Below are positions 29,609 to 38,954 of a DNA stretch of 64,000 bases, in pieces. Numbering within the stretch: position 1 is the first letter of the stretch; each line of letters opens with the position of its first letter. Made by a program: the position numbers and the translations under genes. Source of the DNA: Agarivorans sp. Alg241-V36 (GTDB lineage: Bacteria; Pseudomonadota; Gammaproteobacteria; Enterobacterales; Celerinatantimonadaceae); the NCBI RefSeq assembly GCF_900537085.1, contig NZ_UNRE01000003.1:62001-126000 (forward strand), given 5' to 3'. The notes below the pieces were generated by a model. The model was not told the DNA's origin and did no database searches. It saw nothing but the letters and a program-made list of their open reading frames with translations.

Positions 29609-29636
29609 ATAAAGCGGGCAATGCCCGCTTTATTTT
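29609..29636 (+). terminator. Rho-independent terminator of suhB
   Basis: Stem AAAGCGGGC/GCCCGCTTT (29611-29619 with 29623-29631), flanked by further A/T pairing, and followed by ATTTTTG on the plus strand. 20 bp after the suhB stop. Confidence 0.82.
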
Positions 29637-29687
29637 TGCCTCCAAGACCACTACCTTATAAATAGACACCAAATATCGGATAGTTTT

Positions 29688-30224
29688 ATGAGATCTCTAC
29701 TGTTTTTGCTGCTATTGATTGGCAGTTTTGCTAACGCAGCTAACTTAAACCAGCAACAACTCGACAATTGGTTTGAAGCCAGCAAAATGCTAAAGCCAAT
29801 AGTGGAAAAAATAGAAGAAGAGAATACCTTTGAAGATCTAGACAACCCTAGTGAACTGGCTGAGCAAATGGTTCTTCAGCTAAATCGCAGCAGTCATATC
29901 ACCGAAGTTAAACAGGCTCTCAGCAAGTATAACTTGGATTTAGAAAAATGGGCTGCGACCACCGAGCAAGTGGTATTTGCGATGTTAGCGGTTAATTTTG
30001 AAGAATATAAACCGCAGCTAGAGCTCTACGAAAACATGAAACAACAGCTATTAGACAATCCTGAACTCACTGCCGAAGATAAGCAGCAGCTAATGGCATC
30101 TTTCGAGGCGGGTGATCAGTGGTTTACCCAGATTCAAGCTGTACCGCAAAGTGATATCGACCTAGTCGCACCGCAAGTTTCAAAAATACAAGCCGAGCTA
30201 GGTTGGGAATTTGACACTAACTAG
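29688..30224 (+). CDS. Exported protein of unknown function
   Basis: 178 residues with a clear Sec signal peptide (MRSLLFLLLLIGSFANA, cleavage probably after Ala17), so predicted periplasmic. The mature part is acidic and helical, with no Cys and no motif I recognise; the start of the mature protein reads ANLNQQQLDNWFEASKMLKP. It stands alone after suhB. Its last codons overlap the end of the convergent gene at 30217 by 8 bp. Small helical periplasmic proteins of this sort are found beside suhB in some marine gammaproteobacteria, but I cannot name a family. Confidence 0.8.
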   Translation: MRSLLFLLLLIGSFANAANLNQQQLDNWFEASKMLKPIVEKIEEENTFEDLDNPSELAEQMVLQLNRSSHITEVKQALSKYNLDLEKWAATTEQVVFAMLAVNFEEYKPQLELYENMKQQLLDNPELTAEDKQQLMASFEAGDQWFTQIQAVPQSDIDLVAPQVSKIQAELGWEFDTN

Positions 30225-30486
30225 ATCCTAAATCAAAACTATCTGAACCTAACTCCGCACGTTCTAACTGCAGTTCAAGAAAAGCGATGCGCTTGGCAAA
30301 CTCGCCCAATAGCGCATCTTTAATCTTCAATAACTCTAGCATTGGCGTAGGTTCTCGCCATTCTGGGTAATCACCTTTAGCTTCCGCTTGCTCAAATGCC
30401 TTTTCCGCCTCAAGCTTATCAAAGAAGTAATAAGTATTTTCTAGGATATCAAAGGAATAGATTATTGGATTAACATTTTCTGTCAT
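30217..30486 (-). CDS. Small conserved-looking protein of unknown function
   Basis: 89 residues from ATG 30486 (AAGG eight bases upstream); a GTG three codons earlier is the alternative. No signal peptide, no membrane segment; the second half is a predicted helix (LLKIKDALLGEFAKRIAFLELQLERAEL). It starts just after the rhodanese gene stop (30488), so the two are co-translated. Function not recognised; linkage to the rhodanese suggests a related cytoplasmic role, which is inference. Confidence 0.7.
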   Translation of the reverse strand: MTENVNPIIYSFDILENTYYFFDKLEAEKAFEQAEAKGDYPEWREPTPMLELLKIKDALLGEFAKRIAFLELQLERAELGSDSFDLGSS

Positions 30487-30487
30487 G

Positions 30488-30859
30488 CTATGCACCTTCT
30501 AAGGGGTAACCTGCTTCTTTCCAGCCTCGAATACCACCATCCATGGAAATAACATTGGTATAACCCATTTTCACTAAGTTGTCGGCACTCAAGGCAGAGC
30601 GAAAACCACCACCACAATAAATAACAATCATAGTATCTAAATCTGGAATGGCAGTTTCAACATCGCGTTCCATTACACCGCGCCCCATATACTTGGCCAT
30701 TGGAATGCGACTTTGTTGCCACTCATCCTGCTCGCGGTTGTCAATCAAAGTAAAGGCTAAGCCCTGGTCTAGCCATTGTTTTACTTGGTGAACGTCACAC
30801 TCTTTAATACGGCTACGACAATCATCAACTAGCGCTAAGAAACGGGAATTATGAGCCAT
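30488..30859 (-). CDS. Rhodanese-like domain protein
   Basis: Single rhodanese domain of 123 residues without signal peptide. The active-site loop VIYCGGGFRSALSA contains the catalytic Cys, and DNREQDEW matches the conserved rhodanese N-terminal Asp/Glu motif. Such proteins transfer sulfane sulfur; the acceptor is not known. Forms a two-gene unit with the 89-residue protein downstream, and is separated from secF by a terminator. Confidence 0.9.
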   Translation of the reverse strand: MAHNSRFLALVDDCRSRIKECDVHQVKQWLDQGLAFTLIDNREQDEWQQSRIPMAKYMGRGVMERDVETAIPDLDTMIVIYCGGGFRSALSADNLVKMGYTNVISMDGGIRGWKEAGYPLEGA

Positions 30860-30875
30860 TAGGTTTTCTCCTTAA

Positions 30876-30902
30876 GAACAAAAAACCCGCCGAAGCGGGT
30901 TT
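30876..30902 (-). terminator. Rho-independent terminator of the secDF transcript
   Basis: Perfect 8-bp stem AAACCCGC/GCGGGTTT (30883-30890 with 30895-30902), tetraloop CGAA, followed by a T run on the minus strand. It lies 7 bp after the secF stop. Confidence 0.88.
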
Positions 30903-30908
30903 AGATAA

Positions 30909-31859
30909 CTATGCGATAGGGTCCTGGTCGGCCCCTTCCTTCTCTTCGATTTCTTTGGGCATAAAGTCTTCTTTCTTAATGCCTAAGTACAATGCCAGCG
31001 TACTAGCAACATAAATAGAAGAGTGAGTACCAATAAACACACCAAACAATAATGCCGTAGCAAAGTTATGAATTAGCTCACCGCCCAACATGAACAACGA
31101 GACTAAAACCATAATGGTGGTTAAAGAGGTCACGATAGTACGGTTTAAGGTTTGCGTTAAAGAAACATCAATAATCTCTTCTGGGTCACCTTTACGTAGC
31201 TTACGGAAGTTTTCCCGGATCCTATCAGATACAACAATGGTATCGTTCAAGGAGTAACCTACTACCGTTAGTAGCGCTGCAATAACCGTTAAGTCGAACT
31301 CTAGCTGCAACAATGAGAACAAACCTAGGGTTGCTATCACATCGTGCGCCAAGGCTAAAACTGCACCTAACGCCATACGCCATTCAAAACGCATTGCTAC
31401 ATAAAGTAGGATACAGCCTAATGCAGCTATAATCGCTAAACCACCCTGCTCTGCTAGTTCTTTACCTACAGTTGGCCCTACATACTCAATCCGGCGCATT
31501 TCAACATCTGCATCTACTTCACTACGAAGCAGACCCATAATGCTGTCACCTAAGTGCTGGCTATCAATACCTTCACGCGGCATCATTCGCAGCAATACTT
31601 GAGTTTGTGAACCAAAGTATTGCGCAACAATATCTGGATAGCCGTTGGTACCCATCACTTCGCGCACTTCTGTAAGATCGGCTGGCTGCGAAAACTCAAC
31701 TTCAATCAAGGTACCGCCAGTAAAGTCGAGGCCCCAATTGATTTTGTTAATCGCCAAGCTAGCTACCGAAGCCACCATCAGCAAAATAGTAAACCAAATA
31801 AATGGTTTGCGGTGCGACATGAAGCGCACGGTGCCTTTTGGTCTAAATAAATAAAACAC
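30909..31859 (-). CDS. secF: Protein translocase subunit SecF
   Basis: Inner-membrane partner of SecD that uses the proton motive force to aid late steps of Sec-dependent export. 316 residues (E. coli 323) with six TM helices, the periplasmic P1-like domain between TM1 and TM2, and conserved WGLDFTGGTLIEV and VVGYSLNDTIVVSDRIREN. GTG start (31857-31859) with AGGAGC eight bases upstream. 10 bp after secD. Confidence 0.98.
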   Translation of the reverse strand: MFYLFRPKGTVRFMSHRKPFIWFTILLMVASVASLAINKINWGLDFTGGTLIEVEFSQPADLTEVREVMGTNGYPDIVAQYFGSQTQVLLRMMPREGIDSQHLGDSIMGLLRSEVDADVEMRRIEYVGPTVGKELAEQGGLAIIAALGCILLYVAMRFEWRMALGAVLALAHDVIATLGLFSLLQLEFDLTVIAALLTVVGYSLNDTIVVSDRIRENFRKLRKGDPEEIIDVSLTQTLNRTIVTSLTTIMVLVSLFMLGGELIHNFATALLFGVFIGTHSSIYVASTLALYLGIKKEDFMPKEIEEKEGADQDPIA

Positions 31860-31869
31860 GTCGTAGCTC

Positions 31870-33723
31870 CTAGATAGACAGCTTGTCTATTTTCTTACCG
31901 CCCCATACCCAGTTAACAATAACTCGAGTACCAATAATGGCAGTGAACATAGATGTCGCAATACCAATCGCCAGCGTTACCGCAAAACCTTTAACCGCGC
32001 CGGTACCAATTGCAAAAAGAATTAATGCAGTGATAAAGGTGGTGATGTTGGCATCAGAAATCGTTGAAAGTGCGTTGCTGTAACCGTAGTGAATCGCCTG
32101 CTGTGGGCTGCGACCGTCGTTTAACTCTTCACGAATACGCTCAAAGATAAGCACGTTTGCATCAACTGCCATACCAACGGTGAGTACAATACCCGCCATA
32201 CCCGGTAAGGTTAGCGTAGCACCAGGAATCATCGACATAACACCGATAATCACACCCACGTTAGCTACCAAGGCAAAGTTAGCCACTAAACCAAATTTAC
32301 GGTAGTAAATAGGCATAAATACCAACAGCGCTAACAAACCAACCACAATGGCCATAAAGCCTTTGTCGATGTTGTCCTGACCTAGGCTAGGACCAACCGT
32401 GCGCTCTTCAACAATTTGAATCGGCGCAATAAGTGCACCAGCACGTAATAACAAGGCTAGGTTTTGCGCTTCAGCTGGAGAATCAATACCAGTAATACGG
32501 AAGCTGCGGCCAAGGCGTGATTGAATCGTAGCAACGTTAATCACTTCTTCTTGACGCTCTAGAATGGTTTTACCTTCAGCATCTTTGTTACCGGTAGGTT
32601 TGTATTCAATAAACAAGGTCGCCATAGATTGGCCAACATTATCTTTAGTGAAGGCAGCCATTTTGCTACCACCTTGACTATCCAAGCTAATGTTAACTTG
32701 CGGGCGGCTGTATTCATCAAAACCTGACTGAGCACCTACAATGTGGTCACCGGTTAGAATAACTTGGTTACGCAATACCACTGGTGAGCCGTCTACTCGC
32801 TTAGCAAGCTGTGAGCCAGGAGGCACGCGGCCTGCTGCTGCATCACGCAAGTCAGCGTCGGTATTCACCATACGGAATTCAAGCGTAGCGGTTGCACCTA
32901 AAATCTCTTTAGCGCGAGCAGTATCTTGAACACCTGGCAATTGCACCACAATACGCTCAGAACCTTGTCGCTGTACCTGTGGCTCAGCAACACCTAACTC
33001 ATTTACCCGGTTACGGATAATGGTAATGTTTTGCTGCAGGGCATACTCGCGAGTTTCTTTTAGCTTCTCGTCAGTCATTTTAGCGCTTAGGCGGAACTGC
33101 TCACCTTGGCTAGCATCACTGAACTGGTATTCATTGTATTTGCGGTCTAAAAAGCTAATGGCTTTATCTAGGGTTGCTTCGTCACGAAAACGAACTACCA
33201 CAGAATCGCCTTGCGCTCTTACGCCAGCATAACGCAGTTTTTCTTCACGTAAGTCGCTTCGAAAATCTTGAATCATGCCTTCTTGAGCTTTACTTATCGC
33301 AGCATCCATATCCACTTCCATTAAGAAGTGAACACCACCACGTAAGTCTAAACCAAGCTTAAGTGGGCCAGCGCCAATAGCGTCTAACCAACCCGGCGTT
33401 GCAGGAGCGAGGTTCAAGGCAACAATGTAATCATCACCAAGTAAATCGTGTAATAAGCTTTTTACTTTAAGCTGGTCAGCGTCATTGCGTAAACGAACTA
33501 AAGCTAGACCATCTTCAAAGGCAACAGAGCGAAAGTCGATAGACTGCTCGGTGAGGAAGTTGCGTATTTCATCTAATTGGGCAAGCTCTACTTGAGCGCC
33601 CCGAGTGCCAGAAACTTGTACAGCAGGATCCTCTCCATACAAGTTTGGCGTGGCGTAAAGAAAGCCGATGGCAATCACAGCGATTACCATCACGTTCTTC
33701 CACCAAGGGTATCTATTTAACAA
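31870..33723 (-). CDS. secD: Protein translocase subunit SecD
   Basis: Major subunit of SecDF. 617 residues (E. coli 615). TM1 near the N-terminus ([20 protein letters not shown]), large periplasmic P1 domain including [15 protein letters not shown] and [13 protein letters not shown]-type repeats, and a five-helix RND-type membrane domain with [18 protein letters not shown]. The start appears to be TTG (33721-33723): MLNRYPWW is homologous to the E. coli N-terminus and AGGG lies upstream, and no ATG fits. In order yajC-secD-secF. Confidence 0.98.
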   Translation of the reverse strand: MLNRYPWWKNVMVIAVIAIGFLYATPNLYGEDPAVQVSGTRGAQVELAQLDEIRNFLTEQSIDFRSVAFEDGLALVRLRNDADQLKVKSLLHDLLGDDYIVALNLAPATPGWLDAIGAGPLKLGLDLRGGVHFLMEVDMDAAISKAQEGMIQDFRSDLREEKLRYAGVRAQGDSVVVRFRDEATLDKAISFLDRKYNEYQFSDASQGEQFRLSAKMTDEKLKETREYALQQNITIIRNRVNELGVAEPQVQRQGSERIVVQLPGVQDTARAKEILGATATLEFRMVNTDADLRDAAAGRVPPGSQLAKRVDGSPVVLRNQVILTGDHIVGAQSGFDEYSRPQVNISLDSQGGSKMAAFTKDNVGQSMATLFIEYKPTGNKDAEGKTILERQEEVINVATIQSRLGRSFRITGIDSPAEAQNLALLLRAGALIAPIQIVEERTVGPSLGQDNIDKGFMAIVVGLLALLVFMPIYYRKFGLVANFALVANVGVIIGVMSMIPGATLTLPGMAGIVLTVGMAVDANVLIFERIREELNDGRSPQQAIHYGYSNALSTISDANITTFITALILFAIGTGAVKGFAVTLAIGIATSMFTAIIGTRVIVNWVWGGKKIDKLSI

Positions 33724-33751
33724 AATCTTATCCCTAGTGACCGAATAGCGA

Positions 33752-34087
33752 CTATAGCGACTTTAACGTGCCCTTTGGCAGTACCGCTGATACAAAGTCC
33801 TTCTTAAGCGTAACTGTAGTGTCATCGCTTAGGCTTAATTGGAAGTAATCATTCTCTTCAGAAATCTTAATGATTTTACCTACTAGGCCGCCGGTGGTGA
33901 GTACTTCATCGCCCTTAGACAAAGAAGACATCAAATTCTTATGCTCTTTAACGCGCTTAGACTGTGGGCGGTAAATCATGAAGTAGAAAATTACAGCAAA
34001 AATCACCATCATGAAAATCAATTCCATGCCGCCACCCGCTGTTGCTGCTCCGCCTTCCGCGTATGCTGGAGAAATAAATAAGCTCAT
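33752..34087 (-). CDS. yajC: Preprotein translocase accessory subunit YajC
   Basis: Small inner-membrane protein of the SecDF-YajC complex. 111 residues (E. coli 110). One TM helix (about 20-40, [19 protein letters not shown]) followed by the basic [11 protein letters not shown] and the conserved [17 protein letters not shown] 34087 has GAGGG five bases upstream; an in-frame ATG four codons earlier is less well placed. Confidence 0.97.
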   Translation of the reverse strand: MSLFISPAYAEGGAATAGGGMELIFMMVIFAVIFYFMIYRPQSKRVKEHKNLMSSLSKGDEVLTTGGLVGKIIKISEENDYFQLSLSDDTTVTLKKDFVSAVLPKGTLKSL

Positions 34088-34193
34088 TGTTACCCTCATT
34101 AAAAAATTAAAAAACTTAAGACAATCTATACAACTATCTTATTAAATGGAGACTGAGCAAGCAAAAACAAGGTTTTACTTGCTCAATCGAGCA

Positions 34194-35321
<1,128 letters not shown>

Positions 35322-35405
35322 TTACCTCAGATCGGAAAAACAGTCCGATTCAGATTGCTTCAAATAAGCGATTAGATAATTGTCGAATCGCCAAAATAGG
35401 GTTTA

Positions 35406-36452
35406 CTAAGCCTGTTTACGTTCGATAAACATGGCATCACCATAACTAAAGAATCGGTAGCGCTCTTCAATAGCAGCTTGATAGGCCTTGGTGACATTAT
35501 CTTTACCAGCAAATGCTGAAATCAGCATGATTAATGTTGATTCAGGCAGGTGGAAGTTGGTAACCATGGCATCCACCAACTCAAATTGATAACCGGGATA
35601 GATAAAAATATCGGTTTCGGCAGCATAAGTTTGCAACACTTGTTGCTTGGCTTTGGCATCTTTAGCCGCGCTTTCTAAGGAGCGAACCGAGGTTGTGCCC
35701 ACTGCAATCACTCGGCCACCAGTTGCTTTTGTTTTGGCGATTTTGGCCACAACGTCCTCGCCAACTTCGGCGTATTCAGAATGCATTACGTGTTCATCTA
35801 CTGACTCAACTTTCACCGGTTGAAAAGTGCCTGCTCCAACATGCAAAGTAACAAAGGCAACGTCTGCACCTTTGTCTTTAATTTGCTGCATTAAGTCATC
35901 ATCAAAGTGCAGGCCAGCAGTTGGCGCAGCTACTGCACCGGGCTTTTCGTTATACACCGTTTGGTAACGTTCTTTATCTGCGTCTTCGTCAGGTCTATCA
36001 ATATAGGGAGGTAATGGCATGTGACCGTAGGCTTCAAGTAGCTCTAACACCGTTCGCGGGTCGTCGAAACGTAATTCAAATAAAGCCTCATGGCGAGCTA
36101 GCATGGTGGCATCAAAGGCATCGGCCAAACGTAACGCCATGCCTGGCTTAGGAGATTTAGAGCAACGAACATGTGCTAGCACGCGGTGGTCATCTAATAC
36201 GCGTTCAATGAGTACTTCGAGTTTGCCACCACTTGCCTTTTGGCCGAACAAACGTGCAGGAATAACCCGTGTATTGTTAAACACCAATAAATCATTGCTT
36301 TGAATGTGCTCCAGCAAATCGGGAAACTGTTGATGTTTTAATTCGCCAGTATTGCCATCAAGACATAATAATCGGCTATCGCGACGTTGCTGTTTTGGGT
36401 AACGAGCAATGAGCTCATCGGGGAGTTCAAAAGAAAAATCGGCAACACGCAT
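35406..36452 (-). CDS. queA: S-adenosylmethionine:tRNA ribosyltransferase-isomerase QueA
   Basis: Transfers the ribosyl group of SAM to preQ1-tRNA, giving epoxyqueuosine. 348 residues (E. coli 356). N-terminus [19 protein letters not shown] matches E. coli and fixes the start at 36452; the open frame runs 15 codons further upstream but is not conserved. Other marks: [31 protein letters not shown] and the C-terminal [18 protein letters not shown]. Confidence 0.97.
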   Translation of the reverse strand: MRVADFSFELPDELIARYPKQQRRDSRLLCLDGNTGELKHQQFPDLLEHIQSNDLLVFNNTRVIPARLFGQKASGGKLEVLIERVLDDHRVLAHVRCSKSPKPGMALRLADAFDATMLARHEALFELRFDDPRTVLELLEAYGHMPLPPYIDRPDEDADKERYQTVYNEKPGAVAAPTAGLHFDDDLMQQIKDKGADVAFVTLHVGAGTFQPVKVESVDEHVMHSEYAEVGEDVVAKIAKTKATGGRVIAVGTTSVRSLESAAKDAKAKQQVLQTYAAETDIFIYPGYQFELVDAMVTNFHLPESTLIMLISAFAGKDNVTKAYQAAIEERYRFFSYGDAMFIERKQA

Positions 36453-36483
36453 GGGGCTAAAACTCTGTGGGCTATTCAATAAT

Positions 36484-36514
36484 AAACAAGGCCGCAATTT
36501 TAGTGATTGCGGCC
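36484..36514 (-). terminator. Rho-independent terminator of the protease gene
   Basis: Perfect 9-bp stem GGCCGCAAT/ATTGCGGCC (36490-36498 with 36506-36514), 7-nt loop, followed by TTGTTTATT on the minus strand. 14 bp after the protease stop codon and upstream of queA. Confidence 0.75.
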
Positions 36515-36528
36515 TGTAATAGCAAGGA

Positions 36529-37479
36529 TTAGCGCTCGAAACACTGCGCTTTACTAAGCCGCCGTATTAACAGTAAAGGAAAGCTTAAAATCAATAACCA
36601 CCAACTTGCCCCACCACCGCTAGAACTAGGCGTGTCGGCTATGCTGCAAACTAGGCTGCTATCGCCAGCAATACTGGTGGTATCGCTGATCCAAGTGCAT
36701 ACCGTGCCTATGTCGGCATAGACGCCAGCACTGCCTTGGCAAGACGCATTCCCCCAGCTAACTAAACCTAATAAACGATGTTGCTCTTGCTCTTCAATAA
36801 ACACCGGACCGCCACTATCGCCCCGACAAGAGTCTTGATCGGTACCATATGCACAAAACATTTGTTCAGTGATTTGAGAAGGTGACCATTGCCCCTCACA
36901 ACTTCGCTCACTAATCAAACTCAAGTTTCCTTGCTGCAGCACATCAGGATAAATGGGATTGAGCGGGTCGGTATTGGTTCGGCCGAAACCAATCACTGAC
37001 ATAAAGCCGCCAACATTTAAAGCATCAGTCACTTTGTTCGCGTTAAGAATAACCGGCGTAATGGTTTGCGGCTCGGCTAAACGTAACAAACTTACGTCAT
37101 AGTCCAAGCGAGGGCCGCTATCCGAAAAGTTTACGTAGTTTGGATGTTGATATACCTCAATCACCTGTAAAGCATCGGGATGAGAACTATAGGCAAACTG
37201 ATAGTTCTCCAATAACACCGTTACTTGCGAAGCAGCAATAGTTCGGTCTTGCTGGCCACCATCGTAGGTACAATGTGCAGCGGTAAGCACCCACTGCTCG
37301 CCAATTAGTACTCCACCACAACGAGATGTACCAAGGAACACTTGAGCCATCCACGGGTAATTAGTAGGCGCATCATTGCCACCAACAATAAAGGGAACAA
37401 CCTCTGATTCAGCTTTAAGCGAAGCGCTAAAACTCAACAAAAAGGACAAAACAACTAGCCACACTTTTGTATTTTTCAT
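36529..37479 (-). CDS. Secreted trypsin-like serine protease with GlyGly-CTERM tail
   Basis: 316 residues: signal peptide (about 1-22, ending SLKAES), a chymotrypsin-fold S1 domain starting at the zymogen-like site FIVGG, catalytic triad His69 (TAAHC), Asp128 (DYDVSLLRL) and Ser222 (CRGDSGGP), and a C-terminal tripartite tail (about 284-316): Ser/Gly-rich [10 protein letters not shown], a hydrophobic stretch, then RR and basic residues. That tail is the GlyGly-CTERM sorting signal, which in Vibrio VesB is cut by rhombosortase after type II secretion and modified for surface retention. No rhombosortase or T2S gene is in the window. Start chosen at 37479, four bases after sanA, because it begins the signal peptide; the open frame extends upstream inside sanA. 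Confidence 0.93.
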   Translation of the reverse strand: MKNTKVWLVVLSFLLSFSASLKAESEVVPFIVGGNDAPTNYPWMAQVFLGTSRCGGVLIGEQWVLTAAHCTYDGGQQDRTIAASQVTVLLENYQFAYSSHPDALQVIEVYQHPNYVNFSDSGPRLDYDVSLLRLAEPQTITPVILNANKVTDALNVGGFMSVIGFGRTNTDPLNPIYPDVLQQGNLSLISERSCEGQWSPSQITEQMFCAYGTDQDSCRGDSGGPVFIEEQEQHRLLGLVSWGNASCQGSAGVYADIGTVCTWISDTTSIAGDSSLVCSIADTPSSSGGGASWWLLILSFPLLLIRRLSKAQCFER

Positions 37480-37483
37480 TTGC

Positions 37484-38137
37484 TTATTCTTGGTTAATGT
37501 CACGAGTGGTGACTTGTTCTGGGTCACCCAAAAAATGCGGTTCTGTTTGCAACACATGCAAATCAATCAAGGCTTTAGTTCGCGCCAATACTTCACGTAA
37601 CCTAACTCGCCAATGAAACGCCTGTGGAGCATCATCTACCACGTAACCATAAGCTTCAATGCCATATTGGTTAGCAATGTACAAAGCGCGCTCTACATGA
37701 AACTGCTGAGAAACTATAATTAAGGCCTGTTGGCCAAATACTTCCTTGGCTCTCACGATGGAATCAAAAGTACGAAACCCTGCATAATCTAAGGCAATAT
37801 GTTCACGTGGCACGTTCAACCGCAGCACGTCATTTAACATGGTTATAGGTTCATTATAATAGCGGGTGGCATTGTCGCCACTTAAGATTAAGGCTTGAGC
37901 CTTATTGGTATGATAGAGCTTAGCGGCAGCTTCTACCCTAAAGGTGTAATAGGTATTTAAGCGCTTACCTACGTATTTGCTGGTTCCTAGCACTAAAGCA
38001 ACCGGTTGCGCCGGCACTTGCTGCATATCTCGAAACCACTGCCCCGAGACCTGACTGGAAATATAACGATCGATGGCCACAAGGCCAGACAGCACCACGA
38101 TAACCATCAGCAGCAACACGCCAAGGAATCGTTTCAA
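37484..38137 (-). CDS. sanA: SanA-like envelope protein (DUF218)
   Basis: 217 residues with one N-terminal membrane anchor (about 4-23, LGVLLLMVIVVLSGLVAI) and a periplasmic DUF218 domain: ALVLGTSKYVGKRLNTYY, ALILSGDNATRYYNEP, and IVSQQFHVERALYIA. E. coli SanA affects vancomycin exclusion at high temperature and envelope barrier function; the reaction is not established. Its stop lies 4 bp before the protease start, so the two are probably co-translated, an arrangement I do not know from other genera. Confidence 0.88.
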   Translation of the reverse strand: MKRFLGVLLLMVIVVLSGLVAIDRYISSQVSGQWFRDMQQVPAQPVALVLGTSKYVGKRLNTYYTFRVEAAAKLYHTNKAQALILSGDNATRYYNEPITMLNDVLRLNVPREHIALDYAGFRTFDSIVRAKEVFGQQALIIVSQQFHVERALYIANQYGIEAYGYVVDDAPQAFHWRVRLREVLARTKALIDLHVLQTEPHFLGDPEQVTTRDINQE

Positions 38138-38345
38138 TGCAAGTACTCCGCCCGTAAACCATTATTGAAGCCATGCTAGCATAGCCCACCAAGCCAACCC
38201 AGTAGTCAGATCGCTTTCGTTTAAAAAAGTTTAATCAACAATACCTTGGCGGCTTATAATGACTACGTAAAGAAGCGTAAAAACTATTTACATGAGCAGG
38301 TGATTTGCTAATTTAAGCCACAATTAAAGTAATGGTATTTAAGAT

Positions 38346-38882
38346 ATGAACTTAACAAATAGCCCCCAGCGTTTCGGCCTCGTCAGTAAACTCATTCACT
38401 GGTTAATGGCTTTGCTCATTTTAAGCTTAATTGCGATTGCACTTTATATGGACACCTTACCAAGAGGACCAGAAAAGTTTCAGTTATTTGATTTGCATAA
38501 AGGCTTAGGCCTTATTGCCATTGCAGCCATAGCAATACGAATCATTTGGCACCGCGTTAGCAAAGTGCCAGCGCCTATTGGTGAAGGGATAAAGCTAACA
38601 ATGGCCCACCTTGGACACCTCGCTTTATATTTGTTGATGTTGGCGATGCCTATCTCGGGCATGATGATGTCACTGGCGGGCGGACACGATATTAAGTTTT
38701 TTGGTTTGTTTACTATCGCAGGTTTTGCGGAAAAGAATGAAATGCTCAATGAGTTAGGCGGAGCAGTCCACTATTACGCGGCGCAACTACTTTATGTAGT
38801 GATTGCTGTTCATGTATTAGCTGCCCTTTATCATCACTTCATCTTAAAAGATGACACGATTAAGCGAATCACTTCTAAATAA
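38346..38882 (+). CDS. Cytochrome b561 family protein
   Basis: Four-helix inner-membrane di-heme cytochrome of 178 residues. N-terminal RFGLVSKLIHWLMALL holds a heme His; others lie in FDLHKGLGL, AHLGHLALYLLML and AVHVLAALYHHFI. E. coli homologues (CybB, YceJ) oxidise quinol or superoxide. Monocistronic, convergent with hrpB, to which only 72 bp remain; the intergenic contains a hairpin CTCGCAGA/TCTGCGAG (38909-38916, 38932-38939) without a clear T run. Confidence 0.93.
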   Translation: MNLTNSPQRFGLVSKLIHWLMALLILSLIAIALYMDTLPRGPEKFQLFDLHKGLGLIAIAAIAIRIIWHRVSKVPAPIGEGIKLTMAHLGHLALYLLMLAMPISGMMMSLAGGHDIKFFGLFTIAGFAEKNEMLNELGGAVHYYAAQLLYVVIAVHVLAALYHHFILKDDTIKRITSK

Positions 38883-38954
38883 AAGAGCGGTCGACACTCT
38901 TATACTTACTCGCAGACAGCGCTTAGCGCCCTCTGCGAGCTAATTAGCCAAGCG

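Noticed and set aside
34154-34185. TGAGCAAG/CTTGCTCA inverted repeat between yajC and tgt
   Set aside because: The arms are separated by a long loop and no T run follows on the minus strand, so a terminator was not called.
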